From: Photobacterium damselae
Lineage (GTDB): Bacteria > Pseudomonadota > Gammaproteobacteria > Enterobacterales > Vibrionaceae
Assembly: GCF_003026815.1 (NCBI RefSeq)
Contig: NZ_PYOG01000029.1
Location: forward strand, 1 to 48,582
Length of the DNA stretch: 48,582 nt
Reading direction: 5' to 3'
In this document: positions 27,711-36,700 of the stretch, one piece after another
How the letters are laid out: the number at the start of each line of letters is the position of its first letter
How positions within the stretch are numbered: the first letter of the stretch is position 1
Made by a program: the position numbers and the translations under genes
Notes under the pieces: generated by a model
Database searches by the model: none
Told to the model about the DNA's origin: nothing
Seen by the model: only the letters and a program-made list of their open reading frames with translations

Positions 27711-28273
27711 CAACCAAGAACCTGATACATCTTTTGTTTAATTGGCCTATGGCTTTGCTCAACTATATTGTTGAAGTATTTCACGTCGATTATTTCTATT
27801 AAGTTCAGCATGAAAATGACACTTTTCCATAATTTGACGTTCATATGATGAAGAGCTCGAGCATTAGCGCCACTTTTATCAATAACAACTTGATCTGGCA
27901 ATCCATTTGTTCGAATAGCCTTTCGTAGAAAGGCTTGAGCGGATTTTTCATCTCATGTTTGACTAAGATAAAAATCTACAATATCACCGTATTTATCCAC
28001 TGCCCGATAGTAATACCACCATTTCCCTTTGATTTTGATATAGGTTTCGTCAATTCGCCATGAACTTGATACTGGGTGTTTTCTCGCCCGTGCATTTTGC
28101 TCAATTAAGGGAGCAAAACGAATGACCCAACGATTAATGGTGGCATGATCGACTTGAATTCCTCTTTCAGCAAAAATTTCTTCGATGTCACGGAAACTGA
28201 GTTTATACGATACATAGTGGCGTATGGCTTGAAGGATGATGTCAGATGGAAAATGATAACCAGTAAATGGCAT
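27711..28273 (-). pseudogene. IS6-family transposase fragment with nonsense codon
   Basis: It begins MPFTGYHFPSDIILQAIRHY and contains the helix-turn-helix and the IDETYIKIKGKWWYYYRAVD catalytic segment. An in-frame TGA follows DFYLSQT, where copy 2 has Arg, so the first open stretch is 106 codons. The frame is then readable through SGANARALHHMNVKLWKSVIF to the truncation at 27711. It is broken twice, by the nonsense codon and by truncation. Confidence 0.85.
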
Positions 28274-28351
28274 AAAAGTTTAGCTAAAAGTTTAAAGTCA
28301 GTAATTAGAGGTCTCAACTGCTCTCTGGTTCCCTAACTTTGCGACAGAACC
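27711..28351 (-). mobile_element. IS6-family insertion sequence, copy 3, truncated
   Basis: The sequence is nearly identical to copies 1 and 2, and the right end AACTTTGCGACAGAACC finishes at 28351. The left part, corresponding to the transposase C-terminus and one inverted repeat, is absent because the 836-bp IS lies there. The transposase fragment (28273 down to 27711) also has CGA changed to TGA after FYLSQT, so it ends after 106 codons. Confidence 0.88.
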
Positions 28352-28465
28352 TGCCTATCTATTCTTACCTATCATCAGAAATTGAGTTTATATTTTGAGA
28401 CATAAAAGTAAATGCTTTATTATCGTAGCTCCAATAGTATGGGTAGAGCCTCGTAGTTGACCAAG

Positions 28466-28548
28466 ATTTTCACCATGAAAAATACAATACAAAAAAACTT
28501 TAAATACAGTATCTTACATGAATTTCACGTAAATTGTTCACGATGAAC
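28466..28548. promoter_or_regulatory. candidate partition centromere (parS) downstream of parB
   Basis: Two short dyads share one pattern: TTCACCATGAA at 28469-28479 (extended ATTTTCA...TGAAAA) and TTCACGATGAA at 28537-28547 (GTTCA...TGAAC). An ATTTCAC heptamer at 28522-28528 resembles the P1 parS A-box. Centromeres of P1-type (ParA with an N-terminal extension) systems lie just beyond parB, as here. Function is inferred. Confidence 0.45.
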
Positions 28549-28554
28549 ACTCCA

Positions 28555-29604
28555 CTATTTATTACTGAATAACTCATCTAAAGCAGATTGAATTGCCTTA
28601 TCAATATGCTCCAGCTCGGACGCTGATAGCCTACCAAACTCATAGTTAACATTACGGCCTTTGACTTTCTTTCTTGCATGTCTATTCTTATCATCAAACT
28701 CTACTAAGCTCGTCACGCTAATAGTAGGCGCCGACTTTTTAGGTGGAATAATGAGGTGGAGTAATGCATCAATAATTTCTTTTATATCACTATCAGGGGA
28801 GCTCTCTACAGTAGATAAAAGTTCAGTTCTATCTTTACGAGAAGATAACGCCTTCTCAACTTTAGTCAGTACTGCGTAATCTTTAACGGTGAGATCATTA
28901 ATATCATTAAAAAGATGGTATAGATCTCTGCCAATCGAAGCAGCTTGCATTGCGCGAGTCACCTTCGTTCTTGATATACCAAGCGCGTTAGCAATCTCTT
29001 CCTGACTTTTTAGGCCTGCGTCTTTGTAAAGCTCGCAACGTTTACCAATCTCATAAAGGTTATGTTCTTTCGCTGACTGCAACGATTTAGCTAATGCTTT
29101 AGCATCGCTTTGTGAAATATTGCCTTGAGCAAGTAATACCGTGAAATACTTAATGCCGCCTTTCTTAAGCAGAAAATACGCACGACGACGAGAACCATCG
29201 AGAATGTTAATTATATTTTCTACGCGGCAGCCAATCGCAGGGTAGAACTGTTGAAAGTCTAACGTTGATAAGTCAGACAAGTTATTCTGATTGAGTAAAT
29301 CTTGATATCGCCCATTCACTTGAAAATCAACGTAAGTTTCATTTTTCACTTGCTCGTAAGAAAGCTTAACCTCAACAAAAGTTTCTTTCTTACCTGATTC
29401 CAAAATCCATTCAACTTCATTTGATGCAGTCTCAATACCAAATGTATTGGCCAGATATTCGTGCAAACCAGTACCAGTAATTTCTAGATCACGACGCAGC
29501 TGTTCAGGAAGCGATTCTAAGTTTGCTCTCGCAAGGTTTTGTTTTGATTCATATGCACCAGGCTGATTATCCGTTAAACCCATTACTGCTTTTTTCTTAG
29601 CCAT
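28555..29604 (-). CDS. parB: ParB-family centromere-binding partition protein
   Basis: A 349-residue protein (start at 29604, overlapping the parA stop as TAATG). It has a ParB/Spo0J nuclease-like N-terminal domain with a GSRRRAYFLL segment around residue 150. A helix-turn-helix follows (KSQEEIANALGISRTKVTRA, about 215-235), then a C-terminal dimerisation region. It binds parS and works with the ParA ATPase to segregate the plasmid. It resembles P1-type ParB proteins in size. It is the second gene of the parAB operon. Confidence 0.93.
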   Translation of the reverse strand: MAKKKAVMGLTDNQPGAYESKQNLARANLESLPEQLRRDLEITGTGLHEYLANTFGIETASNEVEWILESGKKETFVEVKLSYEQVKNETYVDFQVNGRYQDLLNQNNLSDLSTLDFQQFYPAIGCRVENIINILDGSRRRAYFLLKKGGIKYFTVLLAQGNISQSDAKALAKSLQSAKEHNLYEIGKRCELYKDAGLKSQEEIANALGISRTKVTRAMQAASIGRDLYHLFNDINDLTVKDYAVLTKVEKALSSRKDRTELLSTVESSPDSDIKEIIDALLHLIIPPKKSAPTISVTSLVEFDDKNRHARKKVKGRNVNYEFGRLSASELEHIDKAIQSALDELFSNK

Positions 29605-30770
29605 TAGTTGGCACCCCATACATTATCGATATCACGGTAGATCTGACTTGCTACTTCAAACGCATTTGTACGAGCGTCGTTAAGTGTCTTTTTCGTTTTT
29701 GGATATTCACTTGCTGCTAGGTCAAAAACAGTATTCATCATAGAAGTACACAGCTGCACTGCTTCCGAATGTTTAAATTGAGTAGGGTAAAGCCATTCTC
29801 CAAACGAACGATTGAGCTGGTTCATCAATGAAGTGTTAGAGATAGTCTGACGGTAGTTTGTCACCATTAAGCGTATGAAGTCGTATCCTGGATGGTCATA
29901 TTGTTCTAGCAGCGCCCAAACTTCTGGTAAGTTCGCAAAATAGTTACAGGTCGCGTCGATATCATTTTCATTTGCGGCCAATGGAAAAATAATACTGGTT
30001 GCAGCAAAATAACCGTTATAAGTCATGAAAGAGAGGGAAGGGGGCGTATCAAGGATAATAATGTCGAACTCATCCTCTACAGCATCTACGATACTTTTAA
30101 CTAATCCATAAGGGTTGTCTAATTCGCTGTGTACACGGTGGAACCAGCCTTCTAAAGAGCGATCAGATTGTAGTGCTGGGAGTATTCTTAAATTCGGTAT
30201 CGTCGTTTTGAGGAAGGCTCCTTTTACCAGCCCTTCAAAGGTTTCACCCTCATCAAGTTCGTAGTTACCTCGAACGATATCACCAACACTAAATTCACCA
30301 TCGCGTTGCGCATTGGCTGCATAGTACATGCTTAATGTTGACTGACCATCCAGGTCAATCAAACCAATTCTTAACTTTTCAGGAAATTCAGCACTTAGGC
30401 AAGAAGCGACTGTTGCAGCTGAGACAGTTTTACCAACTCCACCTTTTTGGTTTTGGAACATAAGTACATGACATTTTTGATTAGGCTTGCGTTTGAAGTG
30501 TTCGTGCTTTTTGAGATTATCAGGAAGCTGGCTTTCAAAGTCATACAATTCTGAAATACTCATTGACCACAACATACCTTCACGATCTTTTACATTAAAT
30601 CCTAGACTTTTTACATAGTTGTCTAGGGTTACTTTGTTAATTGCAAGATAATCAGAAGCTTCCTGGCGAGTATATAAGCGTTCTTCTTTTGGATAAAAGT
30701 CATTTCTTTTTTTGATGTAAAGATCCGCACGTTCTTTGAGTTTGTCTATCTCAACTTTAGTTTTACTCAT
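29604..30770 (-). CDS. parA: ParA-family plasmid partition ATPase
   Basis: A 388-residue Walker-type ATPase with the deviant Walker A motif KGGVGKT at residues 109-115 and IGLIDLDGQSTLS shortly after. The ~100-residue N-terminal extension has a MerR/HTH-like segment (TRQEASDYLAINKVTLDNYV). That extension is typical of type Ia (P1-like) ParA proteins that also repress their own operon. It drives plasmid positioning with ParB. Upstream, 30771-30860 is very AT-rich, contains no ORF and presumably holds the parAB promoter/operator. Confidence 0.95.
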   Translation of the reverse strand: MSKTKVEIDKLKERADLYIKKRNDFYPKEERLYTRQEASDYLAINKVTLDNYVKSLGFNVKDREGMLWSMSISELYDFESQLPDNLKKHEHFKRKPNQKCHVLMFQNQKGGVGKTVSAATVASCLSAEFPEKLRIGLIDLDGQSTLSMYYAANAQRDGEFSVGDIVRGNYELDEGETFEGLVKGAFLKTTIPNLRILPALQSDRSLEGWFHRVHSELDNPYGLVKSIVDAVEDEFDIIILDTPPSLSFMTYNGYFAATSIIFPLAANENDIDATCNYFANLPEVWALLEQYDHPGYDFIRLMVTNYRQTISNTSLMNQLNRSFGEWLYPTQFKHSEAVQLCTSMMNTVFDLAASEYPKTKKTLNDARTNAFEVASQIYRDIDNVWGAN

Positions 30771-30860
30771 TTACCGCCCCTAATAAACTAAAAAATAATT
30801 TACACAATATACTAATATTTAATATAAAAGGAAATAATTAATATAGTGAATTACGTCTAT

Positions 30861-30882
30861 GGGTTCTGTCGCAAAGTTAGGG
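30861..30882 (+). mobile_element. 22-bp remnant of an IS6-family end
   Basis: GGGTTCTGTCGCAAAGTTAG plus GG at 30861-30882 is identical to the outer end of the copies at 208 and 17445-18249 (terminal bases plus the AGGG that follows). The rest of that element is replaced by the IS91-like sequence starting about 30886. The parAB module is therefore bracketed by IS6 ends (28351 and 30861). Confidence 0.75.
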
Positions 30883-31037
30883 CACAGTAGCCAGCCGAAG
30901 GCTGGATCCAGATATATCTACCTGAAATAGAAAACTGTGGCCTAGAGCCTCATTTTTAGCCCTTTATGCTCGCTAATTTAGCGGGCATTCTTATTTTATA
31001 TCAGTACAAATCGCCATTATTGTATTGACTACATCCT

Positions 31038-31286
31038 ATGAGTAACAAACCTAGAAAAAAGAAGAAGAAACCAACAAAGAAATGTTGTTCAGCTCAGGCT
31101 TCATCTGCTTTTGACAGCTATGAGCAATATGAAGCCACTATGGATAATGTCACTCAGTTGTTAAATGCCCAATATGATATTGACCATCCAAAAGATCATG
31201 ACGAAGAAATTGCATTAATTTGTCAATATCTTATTGATAAGTTTGTGACGCTTCGGCTACCGCATTCAAATTACATGAAGTATTAA
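31038..31286 (+). CDS. hypothetical 82-residue protein within the IS91-like element
   Basis: An open frame with a very lysine-rich start (MSNKPRKKKKKPTKKCCSAQ) and an acidic middle (DIDHPKDHDEEIALICQYLI). It lies between the element's left terminus and the transposase. I do not recognise the family. It may be an accessory ORF of the IS or its damaged remainder. Confidence 0.4.
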   Translation: MSNKPRKKKKKPTKKCCSAQASSAFDSYEQYEATMDNVTQLLNAQYDIDHPKDHDEEIALICQYLIDKFVTLRLPHSNYMKY

Positions 31287-31390
31287 TCTCGCTTGCACAT
31301 ATTGCAGAGATGGTGCAACGCCTTACTAATAGCTGATATACACGTTCCTAGAGCCACCAAACTCATCTTTATTGGGAAATAATATCTCAC

Positions 31391-32288
31391 GTATTGTAGT
31401 GATAGCATCACCACCAATCAAATAGAGTCCATAGAAAAAATGCTCGCTTGCGGTACCAGCAAAGTGGGCAGTAAGCACTACGAATGTAAAAACCTTGCTT
31501 GTGAGCACCACAAAGTCATCTATAACTCTTGTAAGAGTAAGGCTTGTAGTTCTTGTGGAGTAATGCTGACAGAAAAATGGATAGCGAAGCAGCTATCCAT
31601 CTTGCCAAAATGTGAATATTAACACATGACCTTAACGATGCCCGATAAGTTATGGCCCATATTTCGACTTAATCCTTGGTTAATCAATCTGTTATACCGC
31701 TGTGCGGTATCAGCATTCTTGAGTTTTGCAAAGAAACGGGGAATAGAGATTGGCCTATTCTGTGTAGTCCATACATTTGGTCGTCAACTTAATTGGAATG
31801 TCCATTTTCATCTATCAGTCACGCGTGGAGGCATAAATCACAAAACTAAGCGATGGGGAAATATCTACTTTAATGCCGCGATGGTAGAGCAGCATTGGAA
31901 GCAGTAAATGGTCTCGTTCCTACGGGACCACTATCATAAATTGAATACTAAACATGATAACTATCAACATATTAGATACTTTCATGGATGGAGTCAGTTT
32001 CTCTCTAGTCAATACAATCGAAAGTGGCGCATTCACTTGGCCAAAAAGACAAAAGATGTTGGTCCTTAGTCAGATAGAGATGATCGATCGGTTAGTCTCG
32101 CATATCCCTGCAGAAAAGAATTATAGAGCCATCAGGTATTACAGTTTTCTGTCAAACAGAAAACGGGGAGAAGCTTTACCGTTGGTTTATGAGTTACTGG
32201 ATCAAGAAGAGCTGGTAGAGCAAAAACCATTGAATTATGCGCAAATGATGTATCACCAGATACGTATAGATTCGTACAAATGTATTCT
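31391..32288 (+). pseudogene. IS91-family (Y2-type) transposase pseudogene
   Basis: Recognisable pieces occur in order. First is the zinc-binding part (KMLACGTSKVGSKHYECKNL and CKSKACSSCG). Next, after an internal TAA at 31618, is the HMTLTMPDKLWPIFRLNPWL-type block and the HUH-like motif LNWNVHFHLSVTRGG. Another stop follows at 31905, then a block lacking the middle of the protein, then the C-terminal KNYRAIRYYSFLSNRKRGEA block. It is cut off by the Tn3 end at 32289. Several stops, a frameshift and an internal deletion make it non-functional. Confidence 0.8.
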
Positions 32289-32320
32289 GGGGTTCTACGC
32301 CGGAACCGCCGAAATTTCCG

Positions 32321-35300
32321 TTACCCCAGTTTCAGCCCAGCAACAAGTGCATCCAGGTCCATGATTTCATTGCTACTGTGAAAGGTGTAATGCCCGTTCA
32401 ACAAAATGTGCTGCCAGGCCACCGGGGATATCCGGGTCAGCGCTTCAATACCTTTAGCGTTGCCTTCCGCTTCCAGACGCTCCAGTAATCGCGACAGGAT
32501 CGCAGAGTTGTAGTAAACGATCGCGTTGGAGATCAACCGCCCGCACTGGTTACTGATTTCCGTTTCAAGGTCATTTTTCCCGCTCAACTCTTTCTTTCCG
32601 CCGACTTTGGATACTGCGGCGCGTAGCTGGTGATAAGATTCAATCCGGTTCTGGGAGCGCCGGATATTGCGCTCCAGTTGCGGATCACGCAGATACTTCA
32701 GTGTGTAAATGCTGCGAAGCAGCCGGTCATATTCAAATATCGCCTGTCTTGTCGGGTTGGTTGTTGTGTACGTACATAGCTTGCGCATCAGCGTTCCCTG
32801 CGTCATCTCCTTCAGTCCCAACGTAGCGACAATACGATCGAGATTGTTTTTTTCTCGGATGATAAGATCCTGATTAATCTGCCCAACTGGCTGAATCAGA
32901 CATTTTTTATAGGCCGATGGCTCCCTGGTACAATACAGCTCCTTCAACTGCTTGTTCAGGTCGGTGAAATGAGGTTCAAAGCGAAGCCCAAACCAGTGCA
33001 GGATCGCAAAGTTGGCTTTATTGATGCTGTGCATGTCTCCGGTAATGGCTGTGGGTTTCACTTCTGAGGTGTTACGGTACCAGATATCAAAGACATGGTG
33101 GCCTTCATACTCGTTTGTGCCTATCAGATAACCGTTGATCGGGATGTGGTTACACAGCAGCGTGTAGGCTACCATGCCTTTACCGCGTCCAAAATATTTA
33201 CGTGAATGTCTGGCCTTTACCGTTGGCCGCTCAACGCCAAATTTTTGCCCGTCAACGGCACCATAAAGGGTCTCCGGATCAAACGAATAGAGCGGGAAAA
33301 CCGGCAGGGCTTCTATGGCATCGGTGATGCAGTTATTGGCTGTGAGAAGTGACGCCAGACGAAGGTACTGTTCGTACGTGGTTTCCAGCACATGGAGTGG
33401 AATATCGCTGGTTCGTGCCATCACATTATGGCCATGGTTCATTGCCTGAGCAACGATGACCGCCATCAGACTATCTGCGTCGGCATATTTTTTTGCATAT
33501 CGGGGCTGCAGCGGTTTCATCGCCGGGAGGAACCGGCACTGCTCGTTAACAAAGCGGAAGATGTCAGTTATATCGCAGAACGGTAGCTGCTCATAAAAAC
33601 GCTTCTTCTGTGCCTTATGACGACTGACCACCGATTTATGCCAGGTCAGTTTTTGCGTTTCTTTATCGTATTCCAGATGCTTCAGCTTCCCCTGCTTTAG
33701 TTCGCGATTGAACGCTTTCCACTGTCGGTGCAGCTCGGACTCCAGCGCTTTGAGCTGCGTTTTTATCGGTTTCTGTAGAAAGGGAATTTTCATGTCAGCC
33801 AGCACCGCGGCTTGTTCCTCTGCTGATACCAACTCATCAGAAAGATGGCGGTGCCTGAGGCTGTCATTGAGGTGGAACTCTCCCGACTGAAAGCGCTTTC
33901 TTATCTGCCGATAGAGCCAGAACTCATAGCGTCCGGCATTCAGCCCTGTGGGCTCACCATCCTCGTCAAACACAAGCAGGTACGGCCGCAGCCGTTCCGG
34001 TAACGTTTCTGGTGGACATTCCGCCAGTGGCCGCTGCGAAAGCGTCATCTTTTTGCTGAACACCATTTTTAGCCAGCTCAGGGCTTCGGCCCACGGGCTG
34101 TCCTGGACTACGCTGGCAAGATCGAGGGACAGATATAATGGTCGCAAATGACGTCGGATTAATGCCGTCATACAGTCTACAACTTGCCATTGTAGCGCCA
34201 GCCTACTGACGGGTTTCACGCTCATGCGCTGTGCGGTGGTTTTCAGTGTCTCCCGCGGCATGATTTTCCAGGCACGGCGGCGGACTTCACCAAAGGTCGT
34301 GGGGTCAGGAACGCTGTCATCAACATAAAGCGACAGCAGCCGCCCGATTTTGGATGTTTCACGTCGGTGTTTTTCCTGCACGTCAGCCATAAGCTGCTTA
34401 GCCACGCGGCGGCTCTCATCCTCAAGCTGTTTCATATGGAAAAACATCGCATCCACCAGATTATCGCTGAACTGGCGATAACGAATCCAGGCATAGCACA
34501 GCAGGTAAAGGCGGGTCTGCCCGGGCTTCAGTTTGCGAAGATCGTAAACGGTATAGAAATTTGCCAGGCTGGCATAGTACAGCAGGTTTTGCTGAGAAAT
34601 ATTCAGCTCCGGTAAGACGTCACAGGCTTTGCGGTGCAGTGGCTCCAGGATGGTCCTTTTTTCCCGTTCGTGGACCATCTGGCGCCAGCCAAAGTCACGC
34701 GCATCCTGCCTGAGGACAGCGAGCCGGGAGAGCGTATCATCACGCTCAATCAGCTTATCCAGCCCGGTAATTGTCGTGTCATCAAGCCGCTCCGCCAGAA
34801 TACGTCCCAGCCGCTGCCTTTCATCAGAAAGAATCCGGCTCACCAGCTCCTGGAGCGTGGTGTAACCGGGTCGGATGATTTTATGTTCGTTGAGCCATAT
34901 GATCAGCTCCGTGGCGACAAAACCGGGGGTTACATCACGGCGAACAATATTGACGGCCTGATATTCGAGTTGTGAAGACAGTGCAGATGACCAGGGCCGG
35001 TAACCGTACAGTACGCAAATTTTTTCCCGCTGAGCATAGCGTTCATGCTTAGTGGGAGATAGGTCCGGAAGTGACTCCCCGTGAAAATAACGGTTCAGGA
35101 CAAAATTGCAGTCATCCTTAACATCATCCCACCCGAAGCGGAAAAACAGGTGTTTGGCTTTAAAGTAAGCGATCTGAAGGATGCAATAAATTTGAGCATG
35201 AAGCCCCGGACGACTGCAGGCCTGCGCCAGCTCAGATTCATCCAGAGCAAGATATTCCAGCCGCTGTGTATCATCGAAGTCAGGGAGACCATACAGCGCT

Positions 35301-35368
35301 TCCTGCTCGGCATTATTTAAAACGGCCAGTCGTTCACTTTTGCCTGTTACTTTGCCACGCGTTGTCAT
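32321..35368 (-). CDS. tnpA: Tn3-family transposase TnpA
   Basis: A 1015-residue intact transposase of normal Tn3-family size. The DDE residues are recognisable in YGAVDGQKFGVERPTVKARH (first Asp), TAITGDMHSINKANFAILHW (second Asp) and RRSQNRIESYHQLRAAVSKV (Glu). It catalyses replicative cointegrate formation. The stop lies just inside the left inverted repeat, and the start is divergent from tnpR. Codon use is that of an enteric bacterium, unlike the rest of the plasmid. Confidence 0.95.
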   Translation of the reverse strand: MTTRGKVTGKSERLAVLNNAEQEALYGLPDFDDTQRLEYLALDESELAQACSRPGLHAQIYCILQIAYFKAKHLFFRFGWDDVKDDCNFVLNRYFHGESLPDLSPTKHERYAQREKICVLYGYRPWSSALSSQLEYQAVNIVRRDVTPGFVATELIIWLNEHKIIRPGYTTLQELVSRILSDERQRLGRILAERLDDTTITGLDKLIERDDTLSRLAVLRQDARDFGWRQMVHEREKRTILEPLHRKACDVLPELNISQQNLLYYASLANFYTVYDLRKLKPGQTRLYLLCYAWIRYRQFSDNLVDAMFFHMKQLEDESRRVAKQLMADVQEKHRRETSKIGRLLSLYVDDSVPDPTTFGEVRRRAWKIMPRETLKTTAQRMSVKPVSRLALQWQVVDCMTALIRRHLRPLYLSLDLASVVQDSPWAEALSWLKMVFSKKMTLSQRPLAECPPETLPERLRPYLLVFDEDGEPTGLNAGRYEFWLYRQIRKRFQSGEFHLNDSLRHRHLSDELVSAEEQAAVLADMKIPFLQKPIKTQLKALESELHRQWKAFNRELKQGKLKHLEYDKETQKLTWHKSVVSRHKAQKKRFYEQLPFCDITDIFRFVNEQCRFLPAMKPLQPRYAKKYADADSLMAVIVAQAMNHGHNVMARTSDIPLHVLETTYEQYLRLASLLTANNCITDAIEALPVFPLYSFDPETLYGAVDGQKFGVERPTVKARHSRKYFGRGKGMVAYTLLCNHIPINGYLIGTNEYEGHHVFDIWYRNTSEVKPTAITGDMHSINKANFAILHWFGLRFEPHFTDLNKQLKELYCTREPSAYKKCLIQPVGQINQDLIIREKNNLDRIVATLGLKEMTQGTLMRKLCTYTTTNPTRQAIFEYDRLLRSIYTLKYLRDPQLERNIRRSQNRIESYHQLRAAVSKVGGKKELSGKNDLETEISNQCGRLISNAIVYYNSAILSRLLERLEAEGNAKGIEALTRISPVAWQHILLNGHYTFHSSNEIMDLDALVAGLKLG

Positions 35369-35516
35369 CCTGACCCCGAAGATAATGTCCGTAAGAGGAT
35401 CGCTCAGCGGACGGTAAAAATTTAAATTTGCGCTTCAGAGAAAATCACTGCTGACGTTGTCTCATATCACTGGTACGGTATCAATCTCTTTCATGGCCCC
35501 TTATACGTACATATTT
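35369..35516. promoter_or_regulatory. probable res site / divergent promoter region between tnpA and tnpR
   Basis: This is the 148-bp gap between the divergent tnpA and tnpR starts, the standard place for the resolvase-binding res site in Tn3-type transposons. It contains short dyads such as the TATACGTACATAT stretch near 35501-35513. Position is the main evidence; I did not delimit the subsites. Confidence 0.45.
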
Positions 35517-36094
35517 ATGACAGAAATACGCATTGGCTATGCCCGATGTTCAACTGACCGCCAGGATCTGGCCGCACAGCAGGAAGCTCTGGTTAGCCTG
35601 GGCGTTCCCCCGATCGGATTTACACCGACAGAGGACTGACAGGGTCAAACCGGCAGAGACCCGGGCTGGATCAGGCGCTGGCCGCGGTGCGCTGTGGTGA
35701 CCCCCTGGTTGTACCGAAACTTGACCGTCTGGCGCGCTCGGTACCTGATGCGCGTGAAATTGCGGATGCATTACAGGCCAGGGGCGTGAAGCTGGCGCTG
35801 GGAGCCAGCCTCTACGATCCGGAAGACCCGATGGGGAAAATGTTTTTTAACGTGCTGGCGACGTTTGCTGAGTTCGAGGGCGATCTGATACGCCTGCGTA
35901 CCCGTGAAGGCATGGCGATTGCGCGGGCTAAAGGGAAACTGCGGGGGAAGCAACCCAAACTGTCTGAGAAACAGCAGAAAGAGCTGTGCCGGATGCATGA
36001 AACCGGGCAGTACTCGATTAGCGATCTGGCAGAGTTATTTTCAGTTTCGCGGCCAACGGTCTACCGGACACTTTCACGTAATCATAAGGAGTGA
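35517..36094 (+). pseudogene. tnpR: Tn3-type resolvase TnpR, single-base frameshift
   Basis: The frame starts MTEIRIGYARCSTDRQDLAA, with the catalytic serine in the usual N-terminal position, and runs into a stop at 35637. Restoring one C in the C5 tract at 35607-35611 gives GVPPDRIYTDRGLTGSNRQR, the expected family sequence. It then joins the open frame to 36094 (LVVPKLDRLARSVPDAREIA, helix-turn-helix SISDLAELFSVSRPTVYRTL). The gene is therefore one base short of intact. A sequencing error in the C tract is possible. Confidence 0.88.
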
Positions 36095-36096
36095 AT

Positions 36097-36375
36097 ATGC
36101 GGATCCCGGAACAGGTTATCCTGTCTGCCCTGCAAAAAGGCGCGTGTATCAAAACTTTTTATCGGGCATCGCCCGGGCTGGCTGGTTCAACGGCTCGTCG
36201 AATCCCTGACGGATATGTACTGGAATCGCCAGGCGAGAGAAATGAGGTCATTCTGAGCCATACCGATTTTCAGCCTGTAGAAAATGGCTTGCAGAAAGAG
36301 AAACCTGGGAGCAAACCGTGGAAAGTATATTTTTACGGACCATCATTGAGGAAAGGCTCAGAGAAAAATAAGTAA
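36097..36375 (+). CDS. hypothetical Tn3-associated protein, 92 residues
   Basis: A small basic protein (MRIPEQVILSALQKGACIKT...KPWKVYFYGPSLRKGSEKNK) starting 2 bases after tnpR; a GTG two codons upstream is an alternative start. It has the same GC-rich composition as the transposon. I do not recognise a domain. Tight coupling to tnpR suggests it is part of the transposon. Confidence 0.55.
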   Translation: MRIPEQVILSALQKGACIKTFYRASPGLAGSTARRIPDGYVLESPGERNEVILSHTDFQPVENGLQKEKPGSKPWKVYFYGPSLRKGSEKNK

Positions 36376-36553
36376 TCAGTATATACGTATACTTCGTAGT
36401 GTATGGTAACAACAGAACTGGAAGGCGGCAGGATTTTCAATTTGTAGCCTTCAGGCTGCTTACAATTCTAAACAAATCGTCACTAAAGCGAGATTTTAAC
36501 TTTACTCGACTAATTGAATGACTATAATGAGCACAAATTCAGACAGGAGGAAT

Positions 36554-36595
36554 ATGTTGGACAGTCACCCTTACTTAAACATCAAGGCAAGCTGA
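36554..36595 (+). CDS. mgtM: leader peptide MgtM-like (13 residues)
   Basis: ATG at 36554, preceded by AGGAGGA (one of the best ribosome binding sites in the window), encodes MLDSHPYLNIKAS then TGA. It is the first of two leader ORFs upstream of mgtC, matching the arrangement in Salmonella, where mgtM translation controls transcription into mgtC. The name follows position in the leader. Confidence 0.65.
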   Translation: MLDSHPYLNIKAS

Positions 36596-36700
36596 CGCTA
36601 TTTTTTCTGCGCTGCTTGCCAACCGGCGGGCAGCAATCTCCTCATCCAGACGATTGCATCCCATAAAAAATAACGCAGCATGGCTGCGAGGATAATCGTC

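Larger units (their letters stand above)
30886..32288 (+). mobile_element. IS91-family element, decayed and truncated by a Tn3 unit
   Basis: The left end AGTAGCCAGCC with the hairpin CCAGCC-GAA-GGCTGG also occurs at 48459, where it directly follows the tetranucleotide GAAC, the target known for IS91-family elements. Here the preceding bases are GCAC, so this copy is not at a perfect target. The element contains a broken IS91-type transposase and ends where the Tn3-type inverted repeat begins (GGGGTTCTACGCC at 32289). Confidence 0.75.
32289..36375. mobile_element. Tn3-family transposon unit, GC-rich; right end not found
   Basis: The left end begins GGGGTTCTACGCCGG at 32289, seven bases past the IS91 reading frame's CILG and 32 bases before the tnpA stop. 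That is the normal spacing for a Tn3 terminal inverted repeat. tnpA and tnpR are divergent around a res region. Base composition and codon use are clearly richer in GC than the flanking T3SS and par DNA. I could not find the complementary right repeat anywhere to 48582. The mgt operon that follows may be transposon cargo whose right end was lost. Confidence 0.7.

Noticed and set aside
36480..36530. A PhoP box upstream of the mgt promoter.
   Set aside because: I could not find two properly spaced (T/G)GTTTA half-sites near the -35; only the sigma-70-like hexamers are supportable.
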